The translations under genes were made by a program, and so were the position numbers. 64,000 nt of DNA from Serripes groenlandicus. Taxonomy: Eukaryota; Mollusca; Bivalvia; Cardiida; Cardiidae. The stretch spans positions 34,327,677 through 34,391,676 of the forward strand of contig JASEVX010000007.1 in assembly GCA_031761405.1 (NCBI GenBank). The letters are read 5' to 3'. This document shows positions 41,295 to 51,515 of the stretch, piece after piece (position 1 is the stretch's first letter; every line of letters begins with the position of its first letter). Under the pieces are notes generated by a model. It was given only the letters and a program-made list of their open reading frames with translations, did no database searches and was not told where the DNA came from.

Positions 41295-41977
41295 CAAGAT
41301 ACGTTCTCATAATAAAGTATTGGATAAATTTACTCCACACTAAGAATATTATACTTAAAACAATATATGAGAATGCATTATCTAAATGTTTGTTGGGTGC
41401 TAAAAATTGGGTATCTAAGATTAAAACATTATTAAATAACTTTGGTTTTTCCGAATATTGGGATTACCAAAGTATCATAAATAAAACATATTTTATACCA
41501 ATGTTCAAAGAAAGGTTTATCGATTGTTTCAAGCAAACATGGTTTTCTGATATTGAAAATAATCGAGTACTTAACTCATTATATATTTTTGTCAAACCAA
41601 ACTTTGGTGTCGAAGAATACATCAAAACAATAAGCACTAAAAGGAACAGAAGTTTGCTTACTCGTCTTCGAATCTCGTCACATAATCTACGCATAGAGTC
41701 GGGCAGATATGGCAGAAGTAGAGTTGATCGACATGAAAGAGTCTGTACTATATGCAATTCTAGAGATATCGAAGACGAGTATCACTTTGTACTAACATGC
41801 ATGGCATATAGCGAAATTAGACAAAAATACATTTAAAAATATTATTACGTACGTCCTAGCATGTCTAAATTTATACAGTTATTGAAAACCTGCAATAAAT
41901 CACTATTAATTAACCTCTGTCATTTTATAAACTATGCAACAAAGCATAGACTTAATATCGTTAATGTAAACACATAA
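41295..41977 (+). pseudogene. C-terminal part of a LINE ORF2-like reverse transcriptase
   Basis: Read from the first element codons, the frame gives about 180 residues up to an in-frame TAA at 41834-41836, then about 46 more residues (KYYYVRPSMSKF and onward) to a TAA at 41975-41977. The pre-stop region has LLTRLRISSHNLRIESGRYG and then CTICNSRDIEDEYHFVLTC, a C-x2-C-x9-H-x4-C knuckle characteristic of the C-termini of several non-LTR retrotransposon polymerases. The first stop is probably a disabling mutation, as the same frame continues sensibly. The long ORF that seems to start at 41036 borrows its first 86 codons from the minisatellite. The clade is not assigned. Confidence 0.8.
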
Positions 41978-42517
41978 GCCCTAAATTAAATAGTGAAGTT
42001 GTATTTTTGAAGAATGCTAGACATTTTTTGTCAGAATATAATAGTCAATAAGCTAACTTTTGGATGTATAGTGTGGTGCTGTTGAAATCGATATGAACCT
42101 TATTTGGTAGTTCATGCATATATACATGTGTTCATATTAAATGATTACATATATAACTTTTAATAGCACTAAAGGTATTGGAACGTTAATGTATATATTA
42201 CGATGAGGTTAAAGACCATATTATTCCCATTACTTGTGTTAAGCTTGTTTTTTTTTTTTTTTTTTATGACAGCTTATATTTCTTTTCTATGTGATTCTCT
42301 TAAACACCAATTCGACTGATCAATCAACGAACTAGAAAAATGTCTCATTCTCCTCTTACCCTATTTTAGCGAAGTTCAACTCATAGCAGTTTACCCCCCA
42401 AAACAACTGATTTTTTTTCTTTTTCTTTTTAAATGACCATGAAATTATGTATTTATTTGTTTGTATTACAAGATGCATGTATATGTATACGTAAATAAAA
42501 TCTATCTATCTATCTAT
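41295..42517 (+). mobile_element. 5 prime truncated non-LTR retrotransposon
   Basis: A 1,223-bp insertion flanked by the 9-bp direct repeat CATATATCA (41286-41294 and 42518-42526). It contains the C-terminal coding part, a 3 prime UTR of about 540 bp with a T run at 42248-42265, and a simple-repeat 3 prime end (CTAT)n. Loss of the whole 5 prime side, including the catalytic core, is typical of incomplete target-primed reverse transcription. Non-mobile. It inserted into a pre-existing minisatellite. Confidence 0.85.
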
Positions 42518-42655
42518 CATATATCAACAATCCCTTTACGATCTGGTTTTCTAACACCTCTACTACATTTGGATCAGTATTGATAGTTTGTCAGGCATAT
42601 AACAACAATTCCTGTACGATCTGGTTTTCTAACACCTCTACTGCATTTGTATCCA
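42518..42655 (+). repeat. 38/78-bp minisatellite, right part
   Basis: It resumes with CATATATCAACAATCCC and has two more long units at a 78-bp spacing, the last with several substitutions. With 40797-41294 it forms one interrupted array. Confidence 0.88.
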
Positions 42656-43195
42656 CATTTAACGAAAGAAAACAGTTTGGTCTTTTTTTTCTGGCAACAG
42701 ACATACAGGAAGTAAACTATTTTCAGAAAAGAACTAATGCACTTTAAAAGCAATATCATTTTTCTAAAAGATGGGAATCAGTTTTCTGAAGGACATCAGA
42801 TACGTTACATGTTGGCCTTTGTCGACAGTGTCGAGCCCATCTTGATCAAAATCAACAAAGTCCATACATACATTACTTACATGAGATTATTAGTATACGC
42901 TGTTAAGTTGTATTCTGATAAGACTGAGCATATGTATTAGCTGATCTAAATATACACTCTTCAGAAAACCAGTCTGTACCTTGTCCGATGATCCGGCACA
43001 TATAAAGCAGACTAATATTCGAATCCTTAACCGTTGTACAATAATGTAGTACGTTAACTAAAGGACAGCACCTTATTCCGTGCGACTTCGTCTTTAACCC
43101 TAGACAACTAAATGTCTTTCTTAAATGCAGGCGGCTTCTGTTCAAGACTTCTGACTTCTAAGTTCCCCACCCTTCTCCGTAGTGAACAGTCTTCT
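42656..43195. other. No gene recognised
   Basis: Short ORFs at 42737-42940 (plus) and 42903-43145 (minus) have no known motif. Confidence 0.4.
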
Positions 43196-43312
43196 AGAGT
43201 GCACGCCTTGGGAGCAAGAGACCATGGTACGATCCCCGATCCGATCTTACCTAAAACTTTAAGTATGGAAATAATGGCTTTCCGCCTTGGCACTCAATGT
43301 TGCGGTGATAGC
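43196..43312 (+). mobile_element. SINE G fragment
   Basis: AGAGACCATGGTACGATCCC (B-box-like), GAAATAATGGCTTTCCGCCT and TGGCACTCAATGTTGCGG. It is truncated at both ends and adjoins the long-form C element. Confidence 0.5.
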
Positions 43313-43590
43313 CAAGGGCTTAGCTTTGAAATAATCCATGTGTAGGCCGTCTCGTGAGAAAATCAACATTGTGGACTCTGCGTAAAGTATCGACCCGGAT
43401 CAGCCTAAGCATGTCACACAGGCCTATCCGGAAGGACACTTTTCGCCTCCTGTGAATTTTCTGTTTCAGGAATCACTGCTCTATACATCTACCCCCTAAG
43501 ACGGAATGTGTCGGCCGGATCAGTCTGCGCGGACAGCGCAGGCTGATCTGGTCGATACATTACGCAGATTTATATCGCCGCGTCGGGATA
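43313..43590 (+). mobile_element. Element C, long form, right end lost
   Basis: CAAGGGCTTAGCTTTGAAAT (degenerate CAGGGGCGTAGC end), CATGTGTAGGCCGTCTCGTG and the full core to CTGGTCGATACATTACGCAG. It stops after ATATCGCCGCG without the CACGTGCCTACAG segment. Confidence 0.78.
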
Positions 43591-43649
43591 AAAAGGCGAC
43601 AAACATCTTTAATGTTGATGCTCAATACCATTATCGACTATGAGCAACA

Positions 43650-43714
43650 CCGTTTTCAGATCTCGTCTACGGCAGATGCGTCACAATGCGTCTACATGAG
43701 GGAAACGGTTTAAA
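43650..43714 (-). mobile_element. MITE A, end fragment
   Basis: CTCGTCTACGGCAGATGCGT, CACAATGCGTCTACATGAG and GGAAACGGTTTAA. Confidence 0.6.
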
Positions 43715-44046
43715 TTTCTCTCAGGAAAACGACAACGCTGCGGTTTTGTCATCACGGCACAATTATAAAAAAGGGTGTGGTCGCGCGAAGGGATAAGAAG
43801 TGACAATCCCGGCCCCCATATTTCGGAACATTGACTTTACATAACGTGTGACTCGTTGCCAGATATAATTATGCCATGTTTCAATCAGATAACATAAACT
43901 GCTGTCAATTATATAATGGGAACTAAAGATTGACAAAGCCTTTTGAGTTCTAAAATTAATGCCTTGTTACTAAAAACGTAAACAGGACTTGATAATAGCG
44001 CACACCTGGTTATATGTAAAAGGTCCTCGTTACAATGTCCGTTTCT

Positions 44047-44276
44047 TTAACCCTTTCTTAAATATAGACGCATATTTGCGTACCTGTAGTAGACGACTTT
44101 CAATACATTGTAACAAAAGAAAACAATGCCCACAATAATTCCTCCTTTCACCACACTGTTTACGACTCTATTCATTAGTTATACTACAGTTGATAGAAAT
44201 GCTCCATACGTTTTTGCATATATATTTTCAAAGTCGTCTGCTGCAGGTTTATCCGTTGCAAGTGGGAAAGGGTTAA
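44047..44276 (+). mobile_element. MITE A, diverged but full-length
   Basis: 230 bp, TTAACCCTTTCTTAAATATA and GTGGGAAAGGGTTAA. The hairpin is mostly decayed (AACAATGCCCACAATAATTC). Confidence 0.8.
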
Positions 44277-44346
44277 TCATTGCTTTGAAACAGACGACAT
44301 AATACACCATTGCATTCTGCAGACGACTTTTGAAAAAACAAATTAT

Positions 44347-44576
44347 TTAACCTATTCCCACATACAACAAATCTGCAGCAGACGACTTTTAAAAACATTG
44401 TTACAAAAACCTGAAAACTCTCCATTAAAGATAGCGTAATTGTTAAATAAAGTTGAAAACATTATGGCTAAAGGAGAAATTGCTTATCATGAGCAATTTC
44501 ACCTTTGGCCACAACGTTTTCAAAAGTCGTCTGCAGCTATTGCGTAAAAATGCGTCTTCACGTGGGAAAGGGTTAG
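44347..44576 (-). mobile_element. MITE A, TTTGGCCACAATG subgroup
   Basis: 230 bp. The left end is TTAACCTATTCCCACATAC and the right end is GTGGGAAAGGGTTAG. A 20-bp fragment of another arm (CTGCAGACGACTTTTG) lies just upstream at 44316. Confidence 0.83.
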
Positions 44577-45233
44577 ACGAATGAGATCCTTTCAGAGAAC
44601 TGTTTTCCCACTGTTTATGTGATTATCCTTTGTTTAGATTTTTGGCCTGACCCATGTTGTGATAACTAAAATAAAATCGTTTTGTTGACGCTATTTGCCC
44701 TTTTCTTGCATTTAAACTGTGCTACAGGAACTCCGGCTACTTTTGAGCAGTTACGAACTGTGTAGATTCACATGAAAGTGGCATCAGCGTAGGACGCATG
44801 TTCTATATTTGCATTTATATGTAATCAAATATACAATGGTCTTTTAACAAATGACCATACTAATATGGATGCCCAAGTATTTCTATCAACACTTATCATA
44901 ACACAACCATGGTATGTGTCCTAGTTCGCGGATACTGAATTCGTGCTTTCCTCTTATGGCTACCATTAAAACATAATGTTAAATCATAGAATGTGCAACT
45001 CGGAATACCAAGTACATGCTGTGTCAATTGTTAATTGTCTCCATGATGATAACTAAGAACCTTTCTCTGTCTATAACACAATCAATCACTCAATTCATTT
45101 AGCTATGCTTTGTAAAAACCAATCTAAGCGTTATTTTTAGACTTGTGAAAAGAAAAAAAGATCTGCAAAATTAAAATAAATGCATAATGGCTGGTTTTCG
45201 CAGAAAGCCACTTAATTGGTACTGACCGAATAC
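44577..45233. other. No feature recognised
   Basis: AT-rich with no ORF above 60 codons. Confidence 0.45.
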
Positions 45234-45350
45234 TAGATGTAGCGGTAACAGTGTCAACTTCCAGTGTTGGAGATCCCCAGTCGGGGTATACCAAATACTT
45301 TTAATAGGATTGTAATTACTTCTCTACTTGATTGTCAGGATAACCCTACA
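45234..45350 (+). mobile_element. SINE G fragment
   Basis: GGAGATCCCCAGTCGGGGTA, ATACCAAATACTTTTAATAG and GATTGTCAGGATAACCC keep the order of the family with little of the head. Confidence 0.4.
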
Positions 45351-45557
45351 TAAAGAACTAGGATGTGTTCAGATTTATTAAACACAGCGAGCGCTCGGGC
45401 GCGTGCTAGCCGAATCCACCAATCAAATTACAGCTTCCGTCTAACACACGTCCGAGTGTTCGTTGTTATCAGGTTAATCCGAGTACATCCCTGATAATGT
45501 TCACACAGGAAACTACGTGATATAATTAAAATAGTTCTAAAAGCGAAGATTTACAAT
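45351..45557. other. Local GC-rich patch, no gene
   Basis: GCGAGCGCTCGGGCGCGTGC near 45388 stands out from the AT-rich surroundings. No ORF or repeat match. Confidence 0.4.
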
Positions 45558-45786
45558 TTAACCCTTTCTCGCATACAACAAATCTGCTGCAGACGATTTT
45601 GAAAACATTTACGTAAATACAAGGACAATCTCTATAAACGAAAGCATAATAATAAAAAAAAATTGAAAACATTGTGGCAAAAGGTGAAATTGCTCATTAT
45701 ATGAGCAATTTCACCTTTTGCCGCAATGTTTTCAAAAGTCGTCTGCAGCAGAGGCGTCAGAAAGCGTCTGTATACGGGAAAGGAAA
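45558..45786 (-). mobile_element. MITE A with a long hairpin, right TTAA lost
   Basis: TTAACCCTTTCTCGCATAC at left. At right GGGAAAGG runs into an A tract in place of GTTAA. The hairpin at 45664-45735 (TGAAAACATTGTGGCAAAAG, GTGAAATTGCTCATTATATG and complements) is almost perfectly paired. Confidence 0.85.
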
Positions 45787-45789
45787 AAA

Positions 45790-46470
45790 AAGGTACATTT
45801 ATATTGACTTAATCCGTTTTAGAACCAATCCATGGAGTGACGGGTGGAGAATGTGAAAACGAGGGGGTTGCGTGTTCCATAGCTGTAACGTTGTGTTACT
45901 TTATTGAAAATGACGAGTCGTTTTACTTTACTTTACCTCGTTTATTTCATAGCATATGTATTTTATTTACAAACATCAAACTTGTTTATTTTTTTTGGAA
46001 TATCGATGAAATCATTGCAGCAGTATCACCTTATTGAAAAGTAATGCAAAATACAATCTATATTAACATTATTGACATCTGGATTGACGTGGGTAGAATG
46101 ATTTCTCATGTGGTTGAAGCGAGTTAAAGCGAAGTATTTATTTTGTAAATGTGACAAATGACTTCCAATTATGCACAATTATAGAATATTACTCAACTGT
46201 TATCCTTCAGTATATCTATTCTATACATTATTTGCAAACTTTGGTAGGAATAAAGAAGTTTAAAACAGGTGATTAACCTAGTAATACACATGTACCGTTT
46301 TGGTTAGGAACGCCCTAGACGAAAACAATCTTTAGCTTCGTCAATGCACGGAAAAAGCGACCTTCGTAACTTCGTTCCCTCCGCGCATCGAAGCCTTTAA
46401 CATTTTGCGATCGACAGGCATTGCACGAACCGTTCTAAAAGCAGAAGGGACATGGAAACCACTAGTGCAT
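45790..46470. other. No gene recognised
   Basis: The ORF 45837-46037 has no known motif. The rest is AT-rich. Confidence 0.4.
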
Positions 46471-46479
46471 ACACCTTGC

Positions 46480-46638
46480 AAAAACACTGTGGCAAAGAAA
46501 GATTTTTTTTTCCTGTGTCACATAATTTTCAACTCTTTTCAGTAATTATAGTTTCATTTAGAGAGATTATTCTTAATTTTTCCCAGATGTTTCCAGAGTC
46601 GTATACTTCATATTTGTTGTATATGGGAAAATATTAAG
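46480..46638 (+). mobile_element. MITE A, left-truncated
   Basis: CACTGTGGCAAAGAAAG, CATAATTTTCAACTCTTTTC and GTTGTATATGGGAAAATATTAA. Confidence 0.55.
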
Positions 46639-46813
46639 GGATACCATTTCGAGTTGTTTAGCGTAAGATGTATTTAGATTCGAGTAAGGTAGGCGAACGA
46701 TGAAGATTCTTGTTAGACAGTGCATACGCACTGGTCTCGCAGGATTCGTCATTGTATGCAGATGCAGTAACGCCTTAACTCGCCCGGCGCGTCTCAATGC
46801 TATTTGACTATAT

Positions 46814-47060
46814 CGAGGGTTTGGCGTGAAACGGTTGTAACTAAAAACCTATTTTGAAAACCCTGGTTTAAGGACAATGTTGACCCCTTTGTAAACAATG
46901 CACATTTAGGTGCCATTGCTCAGAATGAGCAATGGCACCTAAATTTCCATTGTTTACCAAGAAAAATGATTTAACGCTTTGAAGGACGTTATGGCGAGGT
47001 GATTAGCTTTGGTAAAAAAGCAACCAATTTTAGTTACAACCGTTTCACGCCAAGCCCTCG
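46814..47060 (+). mobile_element. MITE D, complete
   Basis: 247 bp. CGAGGGTTTGGCGTGAAACG with GTTGTAACTAAAA at left is the inverse of TTTTAGTTACAACCGTTTCA with CGCCAAGCCCTCG at right. The centre is TAGGTGCCATTGCTCAGAAT followed by its complement. Both flanks read ATAT, a possible 4-bp target duplication. No coding capacity. The superfamily is not assigned. Confidence 0.88.
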
Positions 47061-47066
47061 ATATGA

Positions 47067-47252
47067 TTTCTTGGTGTTTTACACCGCTTTCAACATTGTT
47101 TCAGCTATATCACGGCGTTTACTGTGTAGGTTACCAGTATTACTGGTCCATTTATCCAGACACCAGCCAGTCCGTTGTAATGCTAACGTCGCAACCCCCT
47201 GAGTGCGCCAAGGAGGGCAGCCATTACTACCATTGACTCTATGTTGGTAGGG
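47067..47252 (-). mobile_element. SINE G, distal part
   Basis: CACCGCTTTCAACATTGTTT, CAGCTATATCACGGCGTTTA, CAGTATTACTGGTCCATTTA, GCCAGTCCGTTGTAATGC and GTGCGCCAAGGAGGGCAGCC. The tRNA-like head is missing. Confidence 0.72.
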
Positions 47253-47775
47253 ATTGATTTAACTTATCAGATTGGCTTAGATCAGACGGTGTGAATGCAT
47301 TGTTTTCGAGGATTCTTCGATGTATACACATTTTACTTTCTTATAATTCAGTTTTTACAATGGCTCAATTATGTATAATTCGAATAATTGCCCGTGTTTA
47401 TATAATAGGTGACATTTACGAAGACCAAACCTTCACACGGAAATAGAATCAATGTCATTTTGATATATCATTTTTTTTTATCTTGTCTGTCTTGGTAACA
47501 TTGCTAAAAATAACCGACACATGTTCGTTCAATCGCTGTCCTTCGATGATCGCTCATTGGTATTAAGTAGGTTAATTGAATAAACAGAGAGAAGTTGTTT
47601 ATCTTTTCATTAACTGGGTCAATGTCGCTTACCTAACCCTTTCTTCAGTAAACAATTTTTGTTTTATGACATTCCCGCTAAAAAAACCCAGTAAGACCCC
47701 GTTAACTCAAGAGCCGGATAAATCAAAATCCCTTCGCAGTTTACCTATCTGTCGGGTTTCTTTTTTTGAACAAAA
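47253..47775. other. No feature recognised
   Basis: AT-rich. TAACCCTTTCTTCAG at 47634 resembles a MITE A end but nothing follows it. Confidence 0.4.
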
Positions 47776-48279
47776 GTAATGTTTCAGGCTGCCGAGTCCC
47801 GGTAGCTACGTCGCTGGCTTCCAGGAATATCGTAATGTTTCAAGCTGCCGAGTCCCGGTAGCTACGTCGCTGGCTTCCAGGAATATCGTAATGTTTCAGG
47901 CTGCCGAGTCCCGGTAGCTACGTCGCTGGCTTCCAGGAATATCGTAATGTTTCAGGCTGCCGAGTCCCGGTAGCTACGTCGATGGCTTCCAGGAATATCG
48001 TAATGTTTCAGGCTGTCGTGTCCCGGTAGCTACGTCGATGGCTTCCATGAATATCGTAATGTTTCAGGCTGTCGAGTCCCGGTAGCTACGTCGCTGGCTT
48101 CCAGGAATGTCGTAACGTTTCAGGCTGTCGAGTCCCGGTAGCTACGTCGCTGGCTTCCAGGAATATCGTAATGTTTCAGGCTGCCGAGTCCCGGTAGCTA
48201 CGTCGCTGGCTTCCAGGAATATCGTAATGTTTCAGGCTGTCGAGTCCCGGTAGCTACGTCGATGGCTTCCATGAATATC
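47776..48279 (+). repeat. 56-bp minisatellite containing a SINE F head, nine units
   Basis: GTAATGTTTCAGGCTGCCGA, GTCCCGGTAGCTACGTCGCT, GGCTTCCAGGAATATC repeats exactly every 56 bp from 47776 to 48279. The GAGTCCCGGTAGCTACGTCG part matches the tRNA-like start of SINE F (GAGCCCCGGTAGCTCAGTCG). Variants are GCCGAG/GTCGAG and GCTGGC/GATGGC. Units are about 95 percent identical. Confidence 0.93.
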
Positions 48280-48388
48280 ATTCCGGATATTAAGCACAAA
48301 ATGTTTTAATTCTTTCAATAAATTCACAAAGTGCCAGCATTTCTGGTGGTCTAAACAATCAAGGTTTGAACAATCAGAATTGTCAAAA

Positions 48389-48443
48389 GTCGAGTCCCGC
48401 TAGCTTAGCCAGTAGAGACGTGGACTGGCAATCCAGGCGTTAT
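48389..48443 (+). mobile_element. SINE F head fragment
   Basis: CGAGTCCCGCTAGCTTAGCC, AGTAGAGACGTGGACTGGC and AATCCAGGCGTTATGA. It is joined to a C element fragment. Confidence 0.62.
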
Positions 48444-48444
48444 G

Positions 48445-48573
48445 AAAAAAACCACAGTGCGTAAAGTATCGACCCGGATCAGCCTAAGGATGCCGCGCGG
48501 ACTGCGCAGGCTGATCTGGATCGAATCATTACGCAGAGTTCATAATGTTGGTTTGCTCGTGGAGCGGCTTATA
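48445..48573. mobile_element. Element C, large internal deletion
   Basis: GTGCGTAAAGTATCGACCCG jumps from GGATGCCGCGCGG to ACTGCGCAGGCTGATCTGG and ends TCGTGGAGCGGCTTATAC. The central half is missing, as if by recombination between the two GC-rich arms. Confidence 0.8.
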
Positions 48574-48574
48574 C

Positions 48575-49374
48575 ATTATGTCTGACATATATAGACATGT
48601 ACAGTTCTGTGACCTAAAAGAACATTTATGATGTAAGAAATACGAAATGGTCCGATTACTTCTGGCTTACCTACTTTAAAACATTCGATCTGCAGACAAG
48701 GTAAGCTGTTTGACAGAAGACGTGATCGCGCGATTTTAACTGAGTGATTTGCACGTCGTTAGTCTGTTACATGAATAGATAAACCTTGGGGACGCTGCAC
48801 ACAAAACGGTGTCTAATTGAAAGGTTTTGTAGGTTAACTAATTGTCAGGCATTTGCGACAAGGACACTACCGCGATTCAAACTTACGACCCATTGATCGA
48901 AAGTTTAATCTGTAAATGCTTTCAATTGCAAGGAGTTGGTTCCAAGAAGGGGTGTTCAGGGATAGGTTACACTAAATGTAACAGGGTATATTGAACAATG
49001 GAAAAACTTAAAGCAATCGATGCTGATACAATGACACATGTCTACTACCCATGCTTCACTCAACAACATTCTTATTCTCACATTTAGTCATACACATTAG
49101 TGGGTAGGAAAGGCGAGAAGAGATCAGGGAAAAGGGTCAAGTGTCGTGACTCAACCAAGGATGTCAAATTTGACATCAGAAAATTGGACTCAGACTCTGT
49201 CCTAACAGCTTAACATAGAGGGGGGGGGGGGGGGGGGGGGGGGGAGGGGGATATATGCGTGTATAATTTAGTTATGATACATTGTTTCTAACGTCCATGG
49301 AAAGTGAATTTGTGTTAAGATACTATATATGCAAAAAACAATAGCATTCTTTCACTACTTAAATAACCACTCAG
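48575..49374. other. Unassigned; G-rich run at about 49219-49250
   Basis: No ORF or repeat match. The G run is about 26 bases, then A and five more G. The length is probably uncertain. Confidence 0.5.
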
Positions 49375-49671
49375 TCATGTCTTATTTTCTAGGTAGTCTT
49401 TACGCTTGACGGGGCCTTTATGGAGTGAGAATTTATGCAGTATTGTTTGTTTGTTTACAACTACTGTGGCCTCTATCGATATTACGTTTATAGCTACTTC
49501 AAGATCACTTCCTTTTACGGAAATCGCCGAGTGTTTGTCGATATTTAGCGATAGTAAATTCCTTTCCATGACGGAGAATGACGAGTCATGATTCGGAATG
49601 CTAAGTTGCTTACGAAGATTTCCGAGTGACGTTCGGATTTTGTTTTTTTGTAATCCGATATCCTTGGTCAT
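49375..49671 (-). CDS. Candidate coding segment, unknown protein
   Basis: A 98-codon minus-strand ORF starting MTKDIGLQKNKIRTSLGNLR. Its composition is non-repetitive, with a middle beta-like stretch DLEVAINVISIEATVVVN. It is outside the MITE and SINE copies. The first 45 codons are duplicated just upstream (49681-49821) with a one-base deletion that breaks the frame. I do not recognise the protein. It could be an exon, a fragment of a mobile-element ORF or chance. Confidence 0.3.
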   Translation of the reverse strand: MTKDIGLQKNKIRTSLGNLRKQLSIPNHDSSFSVMERNLLSLNIDKHSAISVKGSDLEVAINVISIEATVVVNKQTILHKFSLHKGPVKRKDYLENKT

Positions 49672-49821
49672 TAAAAAAAGTCGAGATTTAGCGATAGTGA
49701 ATTCCTTTCGATGACGGAGAATGACGAGTAACGAATCGGTATGATAAGTAGCTTACGAAGATTTCCGAGTGACGTTCGGATTTGTTCTTTTGTAATCCGA
49801 TATCTTTGGTCATTACAAAAA
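49538..49821. repeat. Tandem duplication, about 142 bp
   Basis: 49538-49680 and 49681-49821 share GATTTAGCGATAGT, GACGGAGAATGACGAGT, TTACGAAGATTTCCGAGTG, ACGTTCGGATTTTGT and TAATCCGATATC, at about 90 percent identity. The right copy lacks one A in the homopolymer, shifting the frame relative to the ORF in the left copy. Confidence 0.88.
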
Positions 49822-49899
49822 GAGCGGTTGAACGTCTTCTTCATTTATTTATATCACAAACAAGTTTTGTATTTACTATTTAGTGAAACGTTTATTTTT

Positions 49900-50075
49900 T
49901 GAATCGTCTGCCTTTCGAAAATATGAAAGAAAAAGTAGCAATTGTATACAGGTTGAAAACAATGTTGGCATACATAATTGATAGTATGGAACAATTTCAC
50001 TTTTCCCTCATATTCTCACCCCAAAAGCCGTCTGGTTTGAGGATTTAAATATCGTCTGTATCAGACCAAGGGTTA
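49900..50075 (-). mobile_element. MITE A, very decayed
   Basis: ATCGTCTGCCTTTCGAAAAT, GGTTGAAAACAATGTTGGC, AAAAGCCGTCTGGTTTGAGG and ACCAAGGGTTAA. Confidence 0.45.
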
Positions 50076-50187
50076 AATCCCTTTTACCGGAAATCGTCAG
50101 CATAAGTTCGATGATATAACGGCGACATGCCCATAAACCCACACGACTTCTGACGTTCTCTCAACAGTATTGCCCATAGCATTATTC

Positions 50188-50421
50188 TTACTCTTTCCCA
50201 CACCAAGCATTTATGCAGCAGAAGACTGTGAACATGTCAATACAACTTTATGGTAGATCTTTATAAATGAAAGCATAATTATTAAATAGAGATGAGATGA
50301 AAATATTGTGCCAAAAGGAGAAATTACTCATGCTGAGCAGTTTCTCCTTTTGCCACAATGTTTTTTCAAAGCCGTCTTCATTAAAGGCAACAGAGTGCAA
50401 ATGTATATGGGAAAGGGTCAA
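50188..50421 (-). mobile_element. MITE A, full-length, diverged
   Basis: TTACTCTTTCCCACACC and ATGGGAAAGGGTCAA. The hairpin GGAGAAATTACTCATGCTGA with GCAGTTTCTCC has two mismatches. Confidence 0.78.
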
Positions 50422-51155
50422 AGCAACGTGTTACCTTTCCTCATAGCGTGATTGAGTGGTAAACTCAAACTATGACACCTCTAAACAAATGTCTACATGC
50501 GCATCTATGCTATCCGATCCAAATAGACTTTGTTTTTCAGAAGTGTTTTTAAACCTTTTATGACTCTTTGGTGATCAATGCATGACCAGATCAGATTATC
50601 CAGAAGCGCTAGCTTATCTAGATTTGCATTTGTCGCATAAACCTTAAGGTTGGTTTTCGTGGGATAGCAAGAAAGACATAGAGAGGTTTGAACACAAGTC
50701 CCCCTCGATTGACAGTCCTACCCTACATTATTTCCGATAGCTGTAGATATACGTATAACACATGCATATTGTTTCAGTCTGCTCTTGGTCTGCATGTTTA
50801 GTAAATTTATCAGAGCACATATTTATCTACTCTCAATACAAACACCCACCGGATAATTTTAAATATTTTACTCAAATTAGATTCAAAGAAAATCGAATAC
50901 TGATAGAAACCGTAAAGTATTGGCGAACCGGAATCTAGAGACTGATCTAGGTCTATGATGTTGGCAACATTATTCATAAAAGTTGCTTGTAACCAAAGAT
51001 ACGTAAGATAAAAACCCTCTTGTTTTGATCGCACACATCATTTTAGCGGCTTCTTGCCACAACGTAATTATTATGTGTGAATGTAAGCATTGTCTGTGCA
51101 TCCATACTAAGGATCTTGATGGAAACTGTTTAACAGAATACCTTCTATGACAAAT
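50422..51155. other. No gene recognised; palindromic repeat traces
   Basis: GACCAGATCAGATTATCCAG and GTTGGTTTTCGTGGGATAGC (50583-50675) recall element-C words but cannot be bounded. The minus-strand ORF 50810-51034 has no known motif. Confidence 0.35.
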
Positions 51156-51399
51156 CGAGGGGTTGGCGTGAAACGGTTGTAACTAAAATCTTTATTTTTT
51201 TACCAAAGAAATCACCTTGCCATAAAGTCTTTATAAGCGTTAAATCATTTTTCTTGGTAAACAATGAAAATTTAGGCGCCATTGCTCGTTCTGAGCAATG
51301 GCACCTAAATTTGCATTGTTTACAAAGGGGTTAAAATTGCCCTAAACCAGGGGTTTCAAAATAGGTTTTTAGTTACAACTGTTTCACGCCAAGCCCTCG
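51156..51399 (-). mobile_element. MITE D, complete, opposite orientation
   Basis: 244 bp with ends CGAGGGGTTGGCGTGAAACG and CGTTTCACGCCAAGCCCTCG (one change). Flanks AAAT on both sides. The hairpin TAGGCGCCATTGCTCGTTCT is followed by GAGCAATGGCACCTA. Confidence 0.87.
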
Positions 51400-51450
51400 A
51401 AATATGCGAACATTGCAGAGCCATATCAGTCTGCGTAATCGCAAATGTCT

Positions 51451-51515
51451 TACGGTTGCATAACGGTTGCATAACGGTTGCATAACGGTTGCCGAACGGC
51501 TGTCCTACGGTTGCA
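51451..51515 (+). repeat. 11-bp minisatellite CATAACGGTTG
   Basis: Four perfect tandem units and two diverged ones (CCGAACGGCTG, CATAGTGGTTG). Confidence 0.8.

Noticed and set aside
47634..47660. TAACCCTTTCTTCAG as another MITE A copy
   Set aside because: No arm, hairpin or right end follows, so it may be chance.
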